DNA of 21,039 bases from a virus. Below are positions 13,370-19,907 of the stretch, in pieces. The stretch's first letter is position 1; every line of letters starts with the position of its first letter. Both the position numbers and the translations under genes were made by a program. Under the pieces are notes generated by a model. That model searched no databases and had not been told where the DNA came from. It saw only the letters and a program-made list of their open reading frames with translations. The stretch lies in IMG/VR virus record IMGVR_UViG_3300032299_001266, positions 1 through 21,039 of that record; one strand, given 5' to 3'.

Positions 13370-13561
13370 ATGAAATTCACGGACAAAGTTGAAATTACCT
13401 ATCATACGTTAGTTGAGGTAAATAGAGCATTTAACTCTTTAATAAAAAATAAGAAAAGTTACTTATACAAAGTATTTTCTGATGATGGTGTTTTCTTCGC
13501 AATTGATGAAATAAAAAATAAATTAAATGAAATTGAGGGGATGACCGAAAATCAACCCTGA
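13370..13561 (+). CDS. Small hypothetical protein
   Basis: A 63-residue protein (MKFTDKVEITYHTLVEVN), mixed charge and likely helical, ending EIEGMTENQP. It follows the membrane protein by 2 bases and precedes the transglycosylase by 22 bases, so it belongs to the same operon. No motif recognised. Confidence 0.65.
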   Translation: MKFTDKVEITYHTLVEVNRAFNSLIKNKKSYLYKVFSDDGVFFAIDEIKNKLNEIEGMTENQP

Positions 13562-13583
13562 TAATATCACAACAACTTATTTT

Positions 13584-14126
13584 ATGAAAATTAAAAACAT
13601 ATTTTTATTCTCAATCTTAACAGTTTCAACAATCATTATTGTTGGTTATTATAATAAAAAAGAACATGTTAAAAATAATCATACATATATTGGTGGGGTG
13701 GGTAGTGAATCGTCATTACCCGTCTCATTAAATATGTACGAAATAATTGAAGAATTATGTGGTGAATATAATATTCCAAAATATATTGCATACAATATTG
13801 CGTTTTTGGAGACCAGATATGAAGGTCCTTTTGATAAGAATTATAACCCATATTTAACCTCATTTGCGGGCGCTGAAGGGCCTATGCAAATAATGCCATC
13901 AACCGCCAATGGTATTCACAAGAAACATATCAATATTAATACCCTTAGAACCGATTTAAGGTTAAATATTGAGACAAGTATGAAATTATTGAAAAGATTA
14001 CATAACAAATATGGTGATTGGTCTTTAGTGTGCGGATATTATAATACAGGTAGACCGATTATTAACGGATATGCACAATTTTGTTCAACAAATAAAAATT
14101 ATCAAAAAAATTGGGTCAAACCTTAA
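13584..14126 (+). CDS. Lytic transglycosylase (SLT domain) with N-terminal membrane anchor
   Basis: A 180-residue protein. An N-terminal hydrophobic segment at about 5-22 (NIFLFSILTVSTIIIVGY) acts as signal anchor; no clear signal-peptidase site follows. The SLT lysozyme-like domain shows YIAYNIAFLETRYEG at 67-81 with likely catalytic E76, GAEGPMQIMPSTANG at 96-110, NIETSMKLLKRL at 128-139 and GDWSLVCGYYNTGRP at 144-158. Such enzymes cut the MurNAc-GlcNAc bond with 1,6-anhydro formation. Secretion by the host makes this one different from the signal-less amidase and tagged hydrolases in the same window. It could be an export-type endolysin. It is the last gene of the FKBP-led run. Confidence 0.88.
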   Translation: MKIKNIFLFSILTVSTIIIVGYYNKKEHVKNNHTYIGGVGSESSLPVSLNMYEIIEELCGEYNIPKYIAYNIAFLETRYEGPFDKNYNPYLTSFAGAEGPMQIMPSTANGIHKKHININTLRTDLRLNIETSMKLLKRLHNKYGDWSLVCGYYNTGRPIINGYAQFCSTNKNYQKNWVKP

Positions 14127-14129
14127 AAA

Positions 14130-14519
14130 TTATTCGTACATTTTTGGTTCTTTACCAGGATTTTCTTTTTCAAAAGTTTTAATTAGTGAGCCGGCTTTGG
14201 AGTTAGCCTCATTTTCATTCTTACCACCAATATCGGGACCATTATTTCGGTTTAAAACCTTCATTTGATACTCATGTATCCATTCGTGTACTAAAGTCCT
14301 GCAAATGTCACGATTCATCCTATTTTTACTTAAAATTTTTAAAACACCATGTTTGTTTCTACTACCTGTAGACATTCCTTCAGTTTTTTTACCTAAAAAT
14401 AAAACTGTGATATCTTTTTTTAACGGAACCTCTTTCTGTAAGAACTTTATAAAGTTGTTAAAAAACTTATGTTCTTTAGTTGGTATACCTGAATTGATAT
14501 GTTTCACAATTACTTTCAT
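14130..14519 (-). CDS. HExxH metallopeptidase-like protein
   Basis: A 129-residue protein with a zinc-binding HEWIH at 78-82 (LVHEWIHEYQ) and a candidate third ligand in NENEANSKAG at 101-110, the arrangement of small zincins. Upstream, FLGKKTEGMSTGSRNKHG (41-58) and LKILSKNRMNRDICRTL (60-76) fit a minimal peptidase core. No signal peptide or propeptide is visible. From memory, similar HExxH proteins occur in large phages, where a role in virion protein processing or cell-wall peptide cleavage has been guessed. It starts 5 bases after an ATATTTAT motif and is divergent from the tagged lysozyme-like gene. Confidence 0.75.
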   Translation of the reverse strand: MKVIVKHINSGIPTKEHKFFNNFIKFLQKEVPLKKDITVLFLGKKTEGMSTGSRNKHGVLKILSKNRMNRDICRTLVHEWIHEYQMKVLNRNNGPDIGGKNENEANSKAGSLIKTFEKENPGKEPKMYE

Positions 14520-14524
14520 ATATG

Positions 14525-14532
14525 ATAAATAT
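14525..14532 (-). promoter_or_regulatory. ATATTTAT motif, 5 nt before a start codon
   Basis: ATATTTAT on the minus strand, CATAT, then the ATG at 14519. Divergent partner of the copy at 14556-14563. Confidence 0.5.
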
Positions 14533-14555
14533 AGTTGATTTAAATAATAAATAAG

Positions 14556-14563
14556 ATATTTAT
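14556..14563 (+). promoter_or_regulatory. ATATTTAT motif before gene 14577
   Basis: ATATTTAT, 13 bases before the ATG at 14577. Confidence 0.48.
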
Positions 14564-14576
14564 TTTAAAAGTGATT

Positions 14577-15188
14577 ATGTATAAAAAATTAATTATAGAA
14601 GAATCTGAAAAAATTCATATACAAAATTTGTATGGATTAAATGAACAGGAAGTTTCTAATCCAATTTTATTAGACTTACTTAAAAAAGCGTTGGAGTTAT
14701 CTAAAAATGGTGATAATGATAAACCTGATTTAGATAATTTATCAAAAACACCATTAACAAAAACAACATCTGACGATGATTTTTATAAAAAAATTTTAGA
14801 TGGTGTTGACGCCCCCGTCACTCCTGAGAATATGAAATTTTTATACGCTTGGAGGCAAGCTGAAGGTGGTAAAGCAAAAAACAACCCATTTAATACGACA
14901 CAACCAAAACCAAATTCAACATTTTATAACTGTCTAAAACAAAGAAATAACGGGTGTGTTTCAGGTGTTAGAAACTATCAAACAGAACAAGACGGTGTTG
15001 ACGCGACTATTCAAACATTAAAAAACGGTAGATATCAAGGCATTTTGAACGCACTGAAAAAAGGTGATAGCGCAATTGATGTTGGTATGGCACTTAAAAA
15101 TTCTCCGTGGGGTACAGGTGAATTAGCGATTAAAGTATTAAAAGGTTATGAATCAGGTGCTACACCAAAACCGCAGGATATTGCTTAA
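14577..15188 (+). CDS. Tagged lysozyme/transglycosylase-like protein
   Basis: A 203-residue protein. The ATG at 14577 is preferred over the GTG six bases earlier. The N-terminus MYKKLIIEESEKIHIQNLYG is a variant of the tag, followed by a low-complexity linker (about 40-65). The C-terminal domain (about 70-190) shows FLYAWRQAEGGKAKNNPFNTT at 88-107 (candidate catalytic E96), GVRNYQTEQDGVDATIQTLKNG at 130-151 and YQGILNALKKGDSA at 153-166. This pattern occurs in phage tail or virion-associated lysozyme-like domains. With the SleB-type protein, it is the second case of tag plus peptidoglycan hydrolase. The 3' end overlaps the convergent gene by 4 bases. Confidence 0.8.
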   Translation: MYKKLIIEESEKIHIQNLYGLNEQEVSNPILLDLLKKALELSKNGDNDKPDLDNLSKTPLTKTTSDDDFYKKILDGVDAPVTPENMKFLYAWRQAEGGKAKNNPFNTTQPKPNSTFYNCLKQRNNGCVSGVRNYQTEQDGVDATIQTLKNGRYQGILNALKKGDSAIDVGMALKNSPWGTGELAIKVLKGYESGATPKPQDIA

Positions 15189-15424
15189 GATATTAATATT
15201 TGTAGCGTTATACCCGCTTCCCCTGATGACAACTTATAAGTATTATATCGGTTGTCATTAATAAACCCATAATTATTAAATTTAAATATAATAACATCTT
15301 CATTGTTATATTTACCATTTATCGTATTTGTTTGATAATCAATATGGGGGTCTTTAATTAAATTTAGTTTCCAAGGATTAACAAAATCCCCCTCTAATTC
15401 TTCCGGTATTATGTGTATAAACAT
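15185..15424 (-). CDS. Hypothetical protein
   Basis: A 79-residue protein (MFIHIIPEELEGDFVNPWKL) that looks beta-rich, with many Asn and Tyr (NNYGFINDNRYNTYKL). It is the last gene of the thyA operon and starts 2 bases after the stop of the membrane-protein gene. Its end overlaps the convergent tagged lysozyme-like gene by 4 bases. No family recognised. Confidence 0.65.
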   Translation of the reverse strand: MFIHIIPEELEGDFVNPWKLNLIKDPHIDYQTNTINGKYNNEDVIIFKFNNYGFINDNRYNTYKLSSGEAGITLQILIS

Positions 15425-15426
15425 TA

Positions 15427-15741
15427 TTACAATAATTGAAGTAAAATATAACTTAATTTATATCCTATGAAGGCTCCTAATGCAGATGGTATTGGGAAAA
15501 CTATTAATTTACCAAAGTCTGTAACATATTTTGGTCTATTAACTATTCTACCCATAAAAAAATAGTAAATTAAATACCCAATTAAAACCGCAACATCAGT
15601 TCTAGTTGAGATGAAGACCACAAGAATCGCACTTAAAAATCCGAAAGTGAAATTATCTCTAATTCCTTCCCACACCTCAATCGGTGATGCGGCCCTCCAT
15701 TCTTTAACTATTTTATAATATTTGTAATGTTTTTTTTTCAT
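15427..15741 (-). CDS. Small multi-pass membrane protein
   Basis: A 104-residue protein with a basic N-terminus (MKKKHYKYYKIVKEWR), then about three hydrophobic segments: 32-46 (TFGFLSAILVVFIS), 49-64 (DVAVLIGYLIYYFFM) and 79-102 (LIVFPIPSALGAFIGYKL). It lies in the thyA operon, 9 bases after the preceding gene. It might affect the host membrane, for example in superinfection exclusion, but nothing in the sequence shows this. No family recognised. Confidence 0.72.
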   Translation of the reverse strand: MKKKHYKYYKIVKEWRAASPIEVWEGIRDNFTFGFLSAILVVFISTRTDVAVLIGYLIYYFFMGRIVNRPKYVTDFGKLIVFPIPSALGAFIGYKLSYILLQLL

Positions 15742-15750
15742 AAAATTAAA

Positions 15751-15966
15751 TTAACAACCACCAATTCCTGGCCATGGGTCTAATGGTATTTCGTGTTTCA
15801 CTAATTGGCCCTCATTAAAAATATGTAATAACCCATATTCTTCCATTTCGGCAACGACCCTGACATCACCTTTAGTAGTTTTAAATACTGACACAATGGT
15901 ACAAGGAAATCTATATCCTTTTGGTTTATAAGCCGTATCTCCGATTTTAAATTTTGTATTCTCCAT
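15751..15966 (-). CDS. Small SH3-like hypothetical protein
   Basis: A 71-residue protein: MENTKFKIGDTAYKPKGY, then CTIVSVFKTTKGDVRVVAEM, and a C-terminal DPWPGIGGC. The KIGD-x(2)-Y-x-P opening and alternating strands suggest a small SH3-like barrel of the kind common in phage accessory genes. A KIGD-x-YFLPG stretch occurs in the protein at 20262-20450, which may have a related fold. It lies 32 bases after thyA in the same direction. Function unknown. Confidence 0.7.
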   Translation of the reverse strand: MENTKFKIGDTAYKPKGYRFPCTIVSVFKTTKGDVRVVAEMEEYGLLHIFNEGQLVKHEIPLDPWPGIGGC

Positions 15967-15998
15967 TTAAGTTTTTTTTAATTTGATAATTGTTGGTT

Positions 15999-17204
15999 TT
16001 AGTTGGAGAGTTTTGCTTTAATTGTTGGGTGTGATTGATAGTGTTCAATAACAAAATCATTTATGTCTAAATGTGTTAGTAAACTTATATCCTTACTCAA
16101 TGATTCATAAAACACATCAGTTTTCATATGTTTCAAATTAGGAAGTGGATATGGCTCTCTTGTTCTTTTTGGTGTTGGTGTATAATATTCATTATCAAAG
16201 TCAGGTAAATTATTTGGGTCAAAATAATTTTCCATACCAGTTTCATAATTGTTAGTAAACCAAATATTATATCTTTCTTCGTCAGTTAACTCTCTACCAA
16301 TCTGCTCTTTTGCTTGCTCAATATGATTTGAATATAAATGAGTATCTCCTAAGTTTCCAATCAATTCATCAGGAACCATATTAACTGCTTTAGCAATTAT
16401 TTCTAATAATAATCCATAAGATGCAATATTGAATGGTAAACCTAAAAATGTATCTACTGAACGTTGATTCCACATTAAAGAGATTGCTCGTTTAGGAAAT
16501 CCGTTGTCATCTAACCATTTAGAGTATGAATAATCTCTATCTATACTATCATTATGTCCAAACAAATCACATCTTTCTTTATGACTCAACTCTCTTGTAT
16601 AAACTTGAAATCCATAATGACAAGGAGGAAGCACGCATTGGTCCAATTCTCCAACATTCCAAGCTGAAACCACTAATCGTCTTGAGTCTGGGTTTGTTTT
16701 AAGGTCGTTGATTAGGTTTGCGATTTGGTCAAAATGTTGAGGTATTAGTTTTCCTAATTGAATGGTCGGTCTGCTCCAGTTTCGCCATTGCTTACCATAC
16801 ACGGGCCCGAGCTCACCCCACTTCTTAGCAAACTCATCATCTGTTTTGATTTTGTTGATAAATTCTTCTTGTGTTAAGATAGGTTTATTATCAATGTATT
16901 CAATATTAGGTTCCCAATATTTTACATATCTCTTATAAGCATCACCATCCCAAATATGACAATTATTATCAACCAAATACTTAATATTTGTATCACCTCT
17001 TAAGAACCATAACAACTCAGTTACTATACCTTTGAAGTACATCTTCTTTGTGGTTAGCAATGGAAATTTACCATCTTTAAACTTATATCTGATAGTACGA
17101 CCAAATACACTTAAAACCTCACCATTGCGAGTATTTTTCTTCACTCCGTTTTCCAATATATCCTTTAAAAGGTCTATATATTGTTCGTCTAATCCATTTT
17201 TCAT
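15999..17204 (-). CDS. thyA: Thymidylate synthase ThyA, enlarged
   Basis: A 401-residue enzyme that methylates dUMP to dTMP with methylene-tetrahydrofolate; typical bacterial ThyA is about 264 residues. Conserved parts are intact: FGRTIRYKF at 34-42, TTKKMYFKGIVTELLWFLRG at 51-70, LGPVYGKQWRNW at 132-143, DSRRLVVSAWN at 173-183, LPPCHYGFQVY at 192-202 with catalytic C195, RSVDTFLGLPFNIASYGLL at 248-266, GDTHLYSNHIEQ at 286-297 and SHPTIKAKLS at 391-400. The extra length is in three insertions, at about 87-130, 203-245 and 303-352, all outside the core motifs. Its start overlaps the stop of the nuclease-like gene (ATGA). It would supply dTTP for phage replication in an AT-rich genome. Confidence 0.96.
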   Translation of the reverse strand: MKNGLDEQYIDLLKDILENGVKKNTRNGEVLSVFGRTIRYKFKDGKFPLLTTKKMYFKGIVTELLWFLRGDTNIKYLVDNNCHIWDGDAYKRYVKYWEPNIEYIDNKPILTQEEFINKIKTDDEFAKKWGELGPVYGKQWRNWSRPTIQLGKLIPQHFDQIANLINDLKTNPDSRRLVVSAWNVGELDQCVLPPCHYGFQVYTRELSHKERCDLFGHNDSIDRDYSYSKWLDDNGFPKRAISLMWNQRSVDTFLGLPFNIASYGLLLEIIAKAVNMVPDELIGNLGDTHLYSNHIEQAKEQIGRELTDEERYNIWFTNNYETGMENYFDPNNLPDFDNEYYTPTPKRTREPYPLPNLKHMKTDVFYESLSKDISLLTHLDINDFVIEHYQSHPTIKAKLSN

Positions 17205-17422
17205 AATATAATAAAATTAAAATTAATGTTTTTATTTAAAACCGATTCTCTTTTTAAAAGGTTTTTTTCTTTTTCCTTATTAAAGGTGTAAGTTGACTTC
17301 ACCTCAACTACTCTGTTTTCTGATTTGATATAAATGTCTGGATAGTATCGATGAGTTTCGTTTTCATACTCATATAGTAAACACTCTATACCCTTCTTTT
17401 GTTTTAACAATGTTGATACCAT
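17201..17422 (-). CDS. PD-(D/E)XK-like nuclease, short or truncated
   Basis: A 73-residue protein. HRYYPDIYIKSENRVVEVKS (24-43) contains PD and, after a strand, E-x-K, the catalytic pattern of the PD-(D/E)XK superfamily. TYTFNKEKEKNLLKRESVLN and a hydrophobic end (FNFIIL) follow. From memory, this matches the C-terminal part of longer phage and giant-virus endonucleases, so the gene may be a remnant. The DNA just upstream also codes, in another frame, for a 26-residue peptide starting MNIDNKYIIDGINIVK at 17450, which could be the displaced N-terminus. It overlaps thyA by 4 bases; nuclease genes beside thymidylate synthase genes are a recurring phage arrangement. Confidence 0.65.
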   Translation of the reverse strand: MVSTLLKQKKGIECLLYEYENETHRYYPDIYIKSENRVVEVKSTYTFNKEKEKNLLKRESVLNKNINFNFIIL

Positions 17423-17436
17423 CGATAATGTATTTG

Positions 17437-17640
17437 TTATCTATATTCATAACTTTCTAATTTAATCATTGCAAAATATTCAAATTCGGATATAGTGAAT
17501 TCTTCTGTCCTACCAGGCGTAGAATCTAAGTACTCAACAATCACCTTATCTTTTGTTACATCTTTAACAATCATTGATACAGGTGCCGATGACCCTAAAT
17601 CTAAATTGAATTTTTTGCCAATTAATTCTTCTTTATTCAT
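17437..17640 (-). CDS. Hypothetical protein, small beta fold
   Basis: A 67-residue protein starting MNKEELIGKKFNLDLGSSAP, with alternating strands (SMIVKDVTKDKVIVEYL) and an acidic end (EEFTISEFEYFAM). Its coding region is bounded by a 19-base direct repeat: one copy covers its start, the other its last codons. No family recognised. It lies in the thyA operon. Confidence 0.65.
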   Translation of the reverse strand: MNKEELIGKKFNLDLGSSAPVSMIVKDVTKDKVIVEYLDSTPGRTEEFTISEFEYFAMIKLESYEYR

Positions 17641-17652
17641 AACTTTCTAATT
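17444..17652. repeat. 19-bp direct repeat flanking a small gene
   Basis: TATTCATAACTTTCTAATT (plus strand) occurs at 17444-17462 and 17634-17652. On the minus strand each copy includes AGAAAGTTATGAATA, so an initiation region has been duplicated. Confidence 0.85.
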
Positions 17653-17686
17653 ATATCCACGAATATAAAAAATATTTTTTTTAGAG

Positions 17687-17914
17687 TCAACTAATTGAGA
17701 ACTCATATCCGGTGAAATCAAATAAAAATTTGGGTAATTCGTTAAATTCAGGGTTATATTTATCCCATCTAATTTCGACAAAAACCGCAGGTGTGTCCAA
17801 AACCCATTCATTATTCTCATATTTATTTTTTTCCAAAATTTGATAACTAATAATTTGAACCCTTTGTTCAGGATATCGTTTTTTTAATATTTTTTCAAAA
17901 ATTTCACGTCTCAC
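17687..17914 (-). CDS. Hypothetical protein with GTG start
   Basis: A 75-residue protein starting at GTG (MRREIFEKILKKRYPEQRV); no in-frame ATG offers an alternative. It contains VQIISYQILEKNKYEN, then TPAVFVEIRWDKYNPEFNELP and ends FLFDFTGYEFSIS. It is the first gene of the minus-strand run that includes thyA. No consensus promoter of either class was found in front of it; the upstream TTTATTTG has one mismatch and touches the start codon. No family recognised. Confidence 0.65.
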   Translation of the reverse strand: MRREIFEKILKKRYPEQRVQIISYQILEKNKYENNEWVLDTPAVFVEIRWDKYNPEFNELPKFLFDFTGYEFSIS

Positions 17915-17956
17915 AAATAAAAATAATTAAGCGGATTTAAAATATCAACATAATTG

Positions 17957-17987
17957 TTGTTATTTTCAAAAAAATGATTTAACTTTG
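17957..17987 (+). promoter_or_regulatory. Bacteroidota-type promoter
   Basis: TTG at 17957-17959, 20 bases, TAACTTTG at 17980-17987. The ATG at 18026 follows after 38 bases, the longest leader of this class here. Confidence 0.82.
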
Positions 17988-18025
17988 TGGTGTAATTAAA
18001 ATCAAATAATAATAATTAAAAGAAA

Positions 18026-18262
18026 ATGGCTACAAAATCAGGAACAAAAGGTCGTTACATTTGTAAAGTAGGTTTTTATGATGTTTACGCGAAAGATTCA
18101 ATGAAAAAAGACTCAAAAGGTAAAGAAGTGGTAGGTTCAACCGACTATTTAGTGTATCACGCTAAAAAAATGGTTGAGAGGGGGTTGAAAACAAAGGATT
18201 TGGCGGTTACAAAAGCCCTTAATTTGTTGGGCGATAAATATAGAGGTGTATATAATCTCTAA
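18026..18262 (+). CDS. Small lysine-rich hypothetical protein
   Basis: A 78-residue protein starting MATKSGTKGRYICKVGFYDV, rich in lysine, with a YLVYHAKKMVERGLKTKDLAV helix region and a C-terminal LGDKYRGVYNL. It has a full host-type promoter with a 38-base leader and its own strong terminator, so it is a one-gene unit that could be expressed highly and early. A nucleic-acid-binding role would fit the charge, but no domain is recognised. Confidence 0.75.
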   Translation: MATKSGTKGRYICKVGFYDVYAKDSMKKDSKGKEVVGSTDYLVYHAKKMVERGLKTKDLAVTKALNLLGDKYRGVYNL

Positions 18263-18270
18263 TTTTAAAG

Positions 18271-18296
18271 AAAAGTCGGAATTTCCGACTTTTTTT
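18271..18296 (+). terminator. Rho-independent terminator
   Basis: AAAAGTCGG-AATTT-CCGACTTTTTTT hairpin directly after gene 18026-18262. Confidence 0.9.
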
Positions 18297-18345
18297 ATTT
18301 GAATTTATCTTAAATAACACTTATTATTATAAAAAATTAAATAAT

Positions 18346-19020
18346 ATGGATTTTAGTAAAGATTTTAAAAAGTACGCACAGAGTGAACATAATTTGTCAT
18401 CAATGAACCTACAGTATTATGGTCAACAGATTGAAAGTTCTATGACACCTTACATTTTGGAAGAAAGAGAAATGAGGGCAACTCAAATTGATATTTTCTC
18501 TAGATTAATGAGAGACCGAGTGTTGTGGGTGGCAGGTGTTGTTGATGATAGAATGTCAACCGTTGTACAAGCTCAATTAATGTATTTGGATTCTGTGGAT
18601 AATACGGACATAACAATGCACATTGATAGTCCTGGAGGTTCCGTTAAATCAGGTTTAAGTATGGTTGATGTGATGGACTATATCAAATGTGATATTAGAA
18701 CCGTAAATACAGGTATTGCGGCATCTATGGGTTCGATTTTATTAGGTGCGGGAACAAAAGGTAAGCGTTCTTCATTAAGATTTTCAAGAACCATGTTGCA
18801 CCAATCATCAGGTGGTTTTAGAGGAAATATTCTGGACGCTGAAATCGACATGGTTGAGTGGAAAAAAGTTAATCAACTTTTGTTTGATTTATTGGGGGGT
18901 TATTGTGGTAAATCAACAAAACAAGTTATGAAAGACGCCAGTCGTGATTTGTGGTTAAGCGCTGATGAGGCATTAAAATACGGAATAATTGATGAGATTG
19001 TAAAAACCAAGAAAAAATAA
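18346..19020 (+). CDS. clpP: ClpP-like serine protease
   Basis: A 224-residue Clp protease subunit. The Ser-His-Asp triad is intact: S127 in GIAASMGS (123-130), H152 in MLHQSSGG (150-157) and D201 in SRDLWLSADEAL (199-210). IDSPGGSV at 93-100 forms the oxyanion strand, and YGIIDEI (212-218) closes the fold. The N-terminal 45 residues before EREMRATQIDIFSRLM are longer than a mature ClpP and could be a propeptide or an adaptor segment. ClpP forms tetradecamers and needs a ClpX- or ClpA-type ATPase, which is not in this window. Phage ClpP-fold proteases can also be prohead proteases, but the canonical motifs and YGIIDEI favour a true ClpP. It follows a terminator. Confidence 0.93.
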   Translation: MDFSKDFKKYAQSEHNLSSMNLQYYGQQIESSMTPYILEEREMRATQIDIFSRLMRDRVLWVAGVVDDRMSTVVQAQLMYLDSVDNTDITMHIDSPGGSVKSGLSMVDVMDYIKCDIRTVNTGIAASMGSILLGAGTKGKRSSLRFSRTMLHQSSGGFRGNILDAEIDMVEWKKVNQLLFDLLGGYCGKSTKQVMKDASRDLWLSADEALKYGIIDEIVKTKKK

Positions 19021-19043
19021 AAGGTTATCCTTTTATTTTTTTT
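19018..19043 (+). terminator. Terminator overlapping both stop codons
   Basis: TAAAAGG-TTAT-CCTTTTA followed by eight T. The stem starts in the clpP stop codon and overlaps the stop of the convergent gene at 19033. Confidence 0.7.
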
Positions 19044-19488
19044 CGGAAATATTTATAAAATTATTAGGTTTAAGTGAAACAACAGTCTCATGGAATTTGT
19101 CATTAACTTTTACATACCAAAACATTTTGTATTTTTTTGGTAAAAAACTATATAAGTCATTTAACTTTCCAATAAAGTCTTTTTCGTATAAACTTACAAT
19201 TTCTCTAGTTTCTTGGTTATTTTTAAAAAAAGGAGTTATAGTCGAAGAAGATATCCTGTCTGGATATTTTACATAATATTCCTCTACCTCCAAATTTAAA
19301 ATTTCCGCAATTTTAAAAAAATCAACAAAAAAATCAAGATATAGTGACGCCATAAAGTTATCATAATCTGATGTTAATTCCCAACCCAATAAAAACGGAT
19401 ATGTTTTTTTGGCGGCATTTACAGTTAACTCTAACCCTTTTCTTTGGTCTTCAGTAATTTTATCTCTATAACTTTCCCTTGATGACAT
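19033..19488 (-). CDS. Hypothetical protein
   Basis: A 151-residue soluble protein. It starts MSSRESYRDKITEDQRKGLE and continues with KKTYPFLLGWELTSDYDNF and several aromatic-rich helices (YLDFFVDFFKIAEILN). It ends with a beta-like MFWYVKVNDKFHETVVSL. No motif recognised. An ATATTTAT motif lies 40 bases upstream, beyond a 22-codon frame. Convergent with clpP across a shared terminator. Confidence 0.72.
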   Translation of the reverse strand: MSSRESYRDKITEDQRKGLELTVNAAKKTYPFLLGWELTSDYDNFMASLYLDFFVDFFKIAEILNLEVEEYYVKYPDRISSSTITPFFKNNQETREIVSLYEKDFIGKLNDLYSFLPKKYKMFWYVKVNDKFHETVVSLKPNNFINISEKK

Positions 19489-19528
19489 AATTTATTATAT
19501 ATTTGTATGAACAATAGATTCCCAATCG

Positions 19529-19536
19529 ATAAATAT
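19529..19536 (-). promoter_or_regulatory. ATATTTAT motif before gene 19033-19488
   Basis: ATATTTAT on the minus strand, 40 bases before the ATG at 19488; the longest spacing of this class, so a weaker case. Confidence 0.35.
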
Positions 19537-19555
19537 ATTGTTTTTTGGAAATTTA

Positions 19556-19624
19556 TTAATTCATCCAAACATTATTTTTTAGACAAACCCTATCATATTG
19601 TCTAACCGTGGTGATTATATTCAT
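19556..19624 (-). CDS. 22-aa peptide frame with tag-like sequence
   Basis: ATG complementary to 19622-19624, TAA complementary to 19556-19558. The peptide begins MNIITTVRQYDRV, close to the tag MKLIITERQYKLL of the 6848 protein. It starts exactly 5 bases after an ATATTTAT motif. It may be a tiny gene, a regulatory leader peptide or a decayed tagged gene. The coding region also carries an 8-bp inverted repeat. Confidence 0.35.
   Translation of the reverse strand: MNIITTVRQYDRVCLKNNVWMN
19579..19605. repeat. 8-bp inverted repeat
   Basis: TTAGACAA (19579-19586), 11 bases, TTGTCTAA (19598-19605). No T run follows on either strand, so it is not a terminator; an operator or RNA hairpin is possible. 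A second inverted repeat, AAATCTT...AAGATTT, lies at about 19650-19671. Confidence 0.6.
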
Positions 19625-19629
19625 ATAAA

Positions 19630-19637
19630 ATAAATAT
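19630..19637 (-). promoter_or_regulatory. ATATTTAT motif, 5 nt before the 22-aa frame
   Basis: ATATTTAT on the minus strand, TTTAT, then the ATG at 19624. Confidence 0.42.
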
Positions 19638-19679
19638 CTTAATAACCCAAAAATCTTGTAGAGTAAAGATTTACTACGG

Positions 19680-19868
19680 TTATCTTGACATCATTTCATT
19701 GATATGTCTCATAATTTGGTATTGCCTCATTTCAAACCTTTTAATTTCATCCATCTGAGACTTATTTAGCTCAATACTTTGACCTTTGATTTCATTAATT
19801 TTATTGTGTAGTCTAGTATGTTCATTCAATAACTGACCATAAAGTTCTGCTTTTTGTGATTCATTCAT
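19680..19868 (-). CDS. Small coiled-coil protein
   Basis: A 62-residue, fully helical-looking protein (MNESQKAELYGQLLNEHTRL) with heptad-like spacing of Leu, Ile and Met through residues 5-60 and no proline. It probably forms a coiled coil. The upstream sequence TATATTTAAAATT is a degenerate version of the ATATTTAT motif. Scaffold-like or adaptor roles are possible; no family recognised. Confidence 0.65.
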   Translation of the reverse strand: MNESQKAELYGQLLNEHTRLHNKINEIKGQSIELNKSQMDEIKRFEMRQYQIMRHINEMMSR

Positions 19869-19907
19869 AATTTTAAATATAATTCTCCACTTAAATATGT
19901 AAATGGT

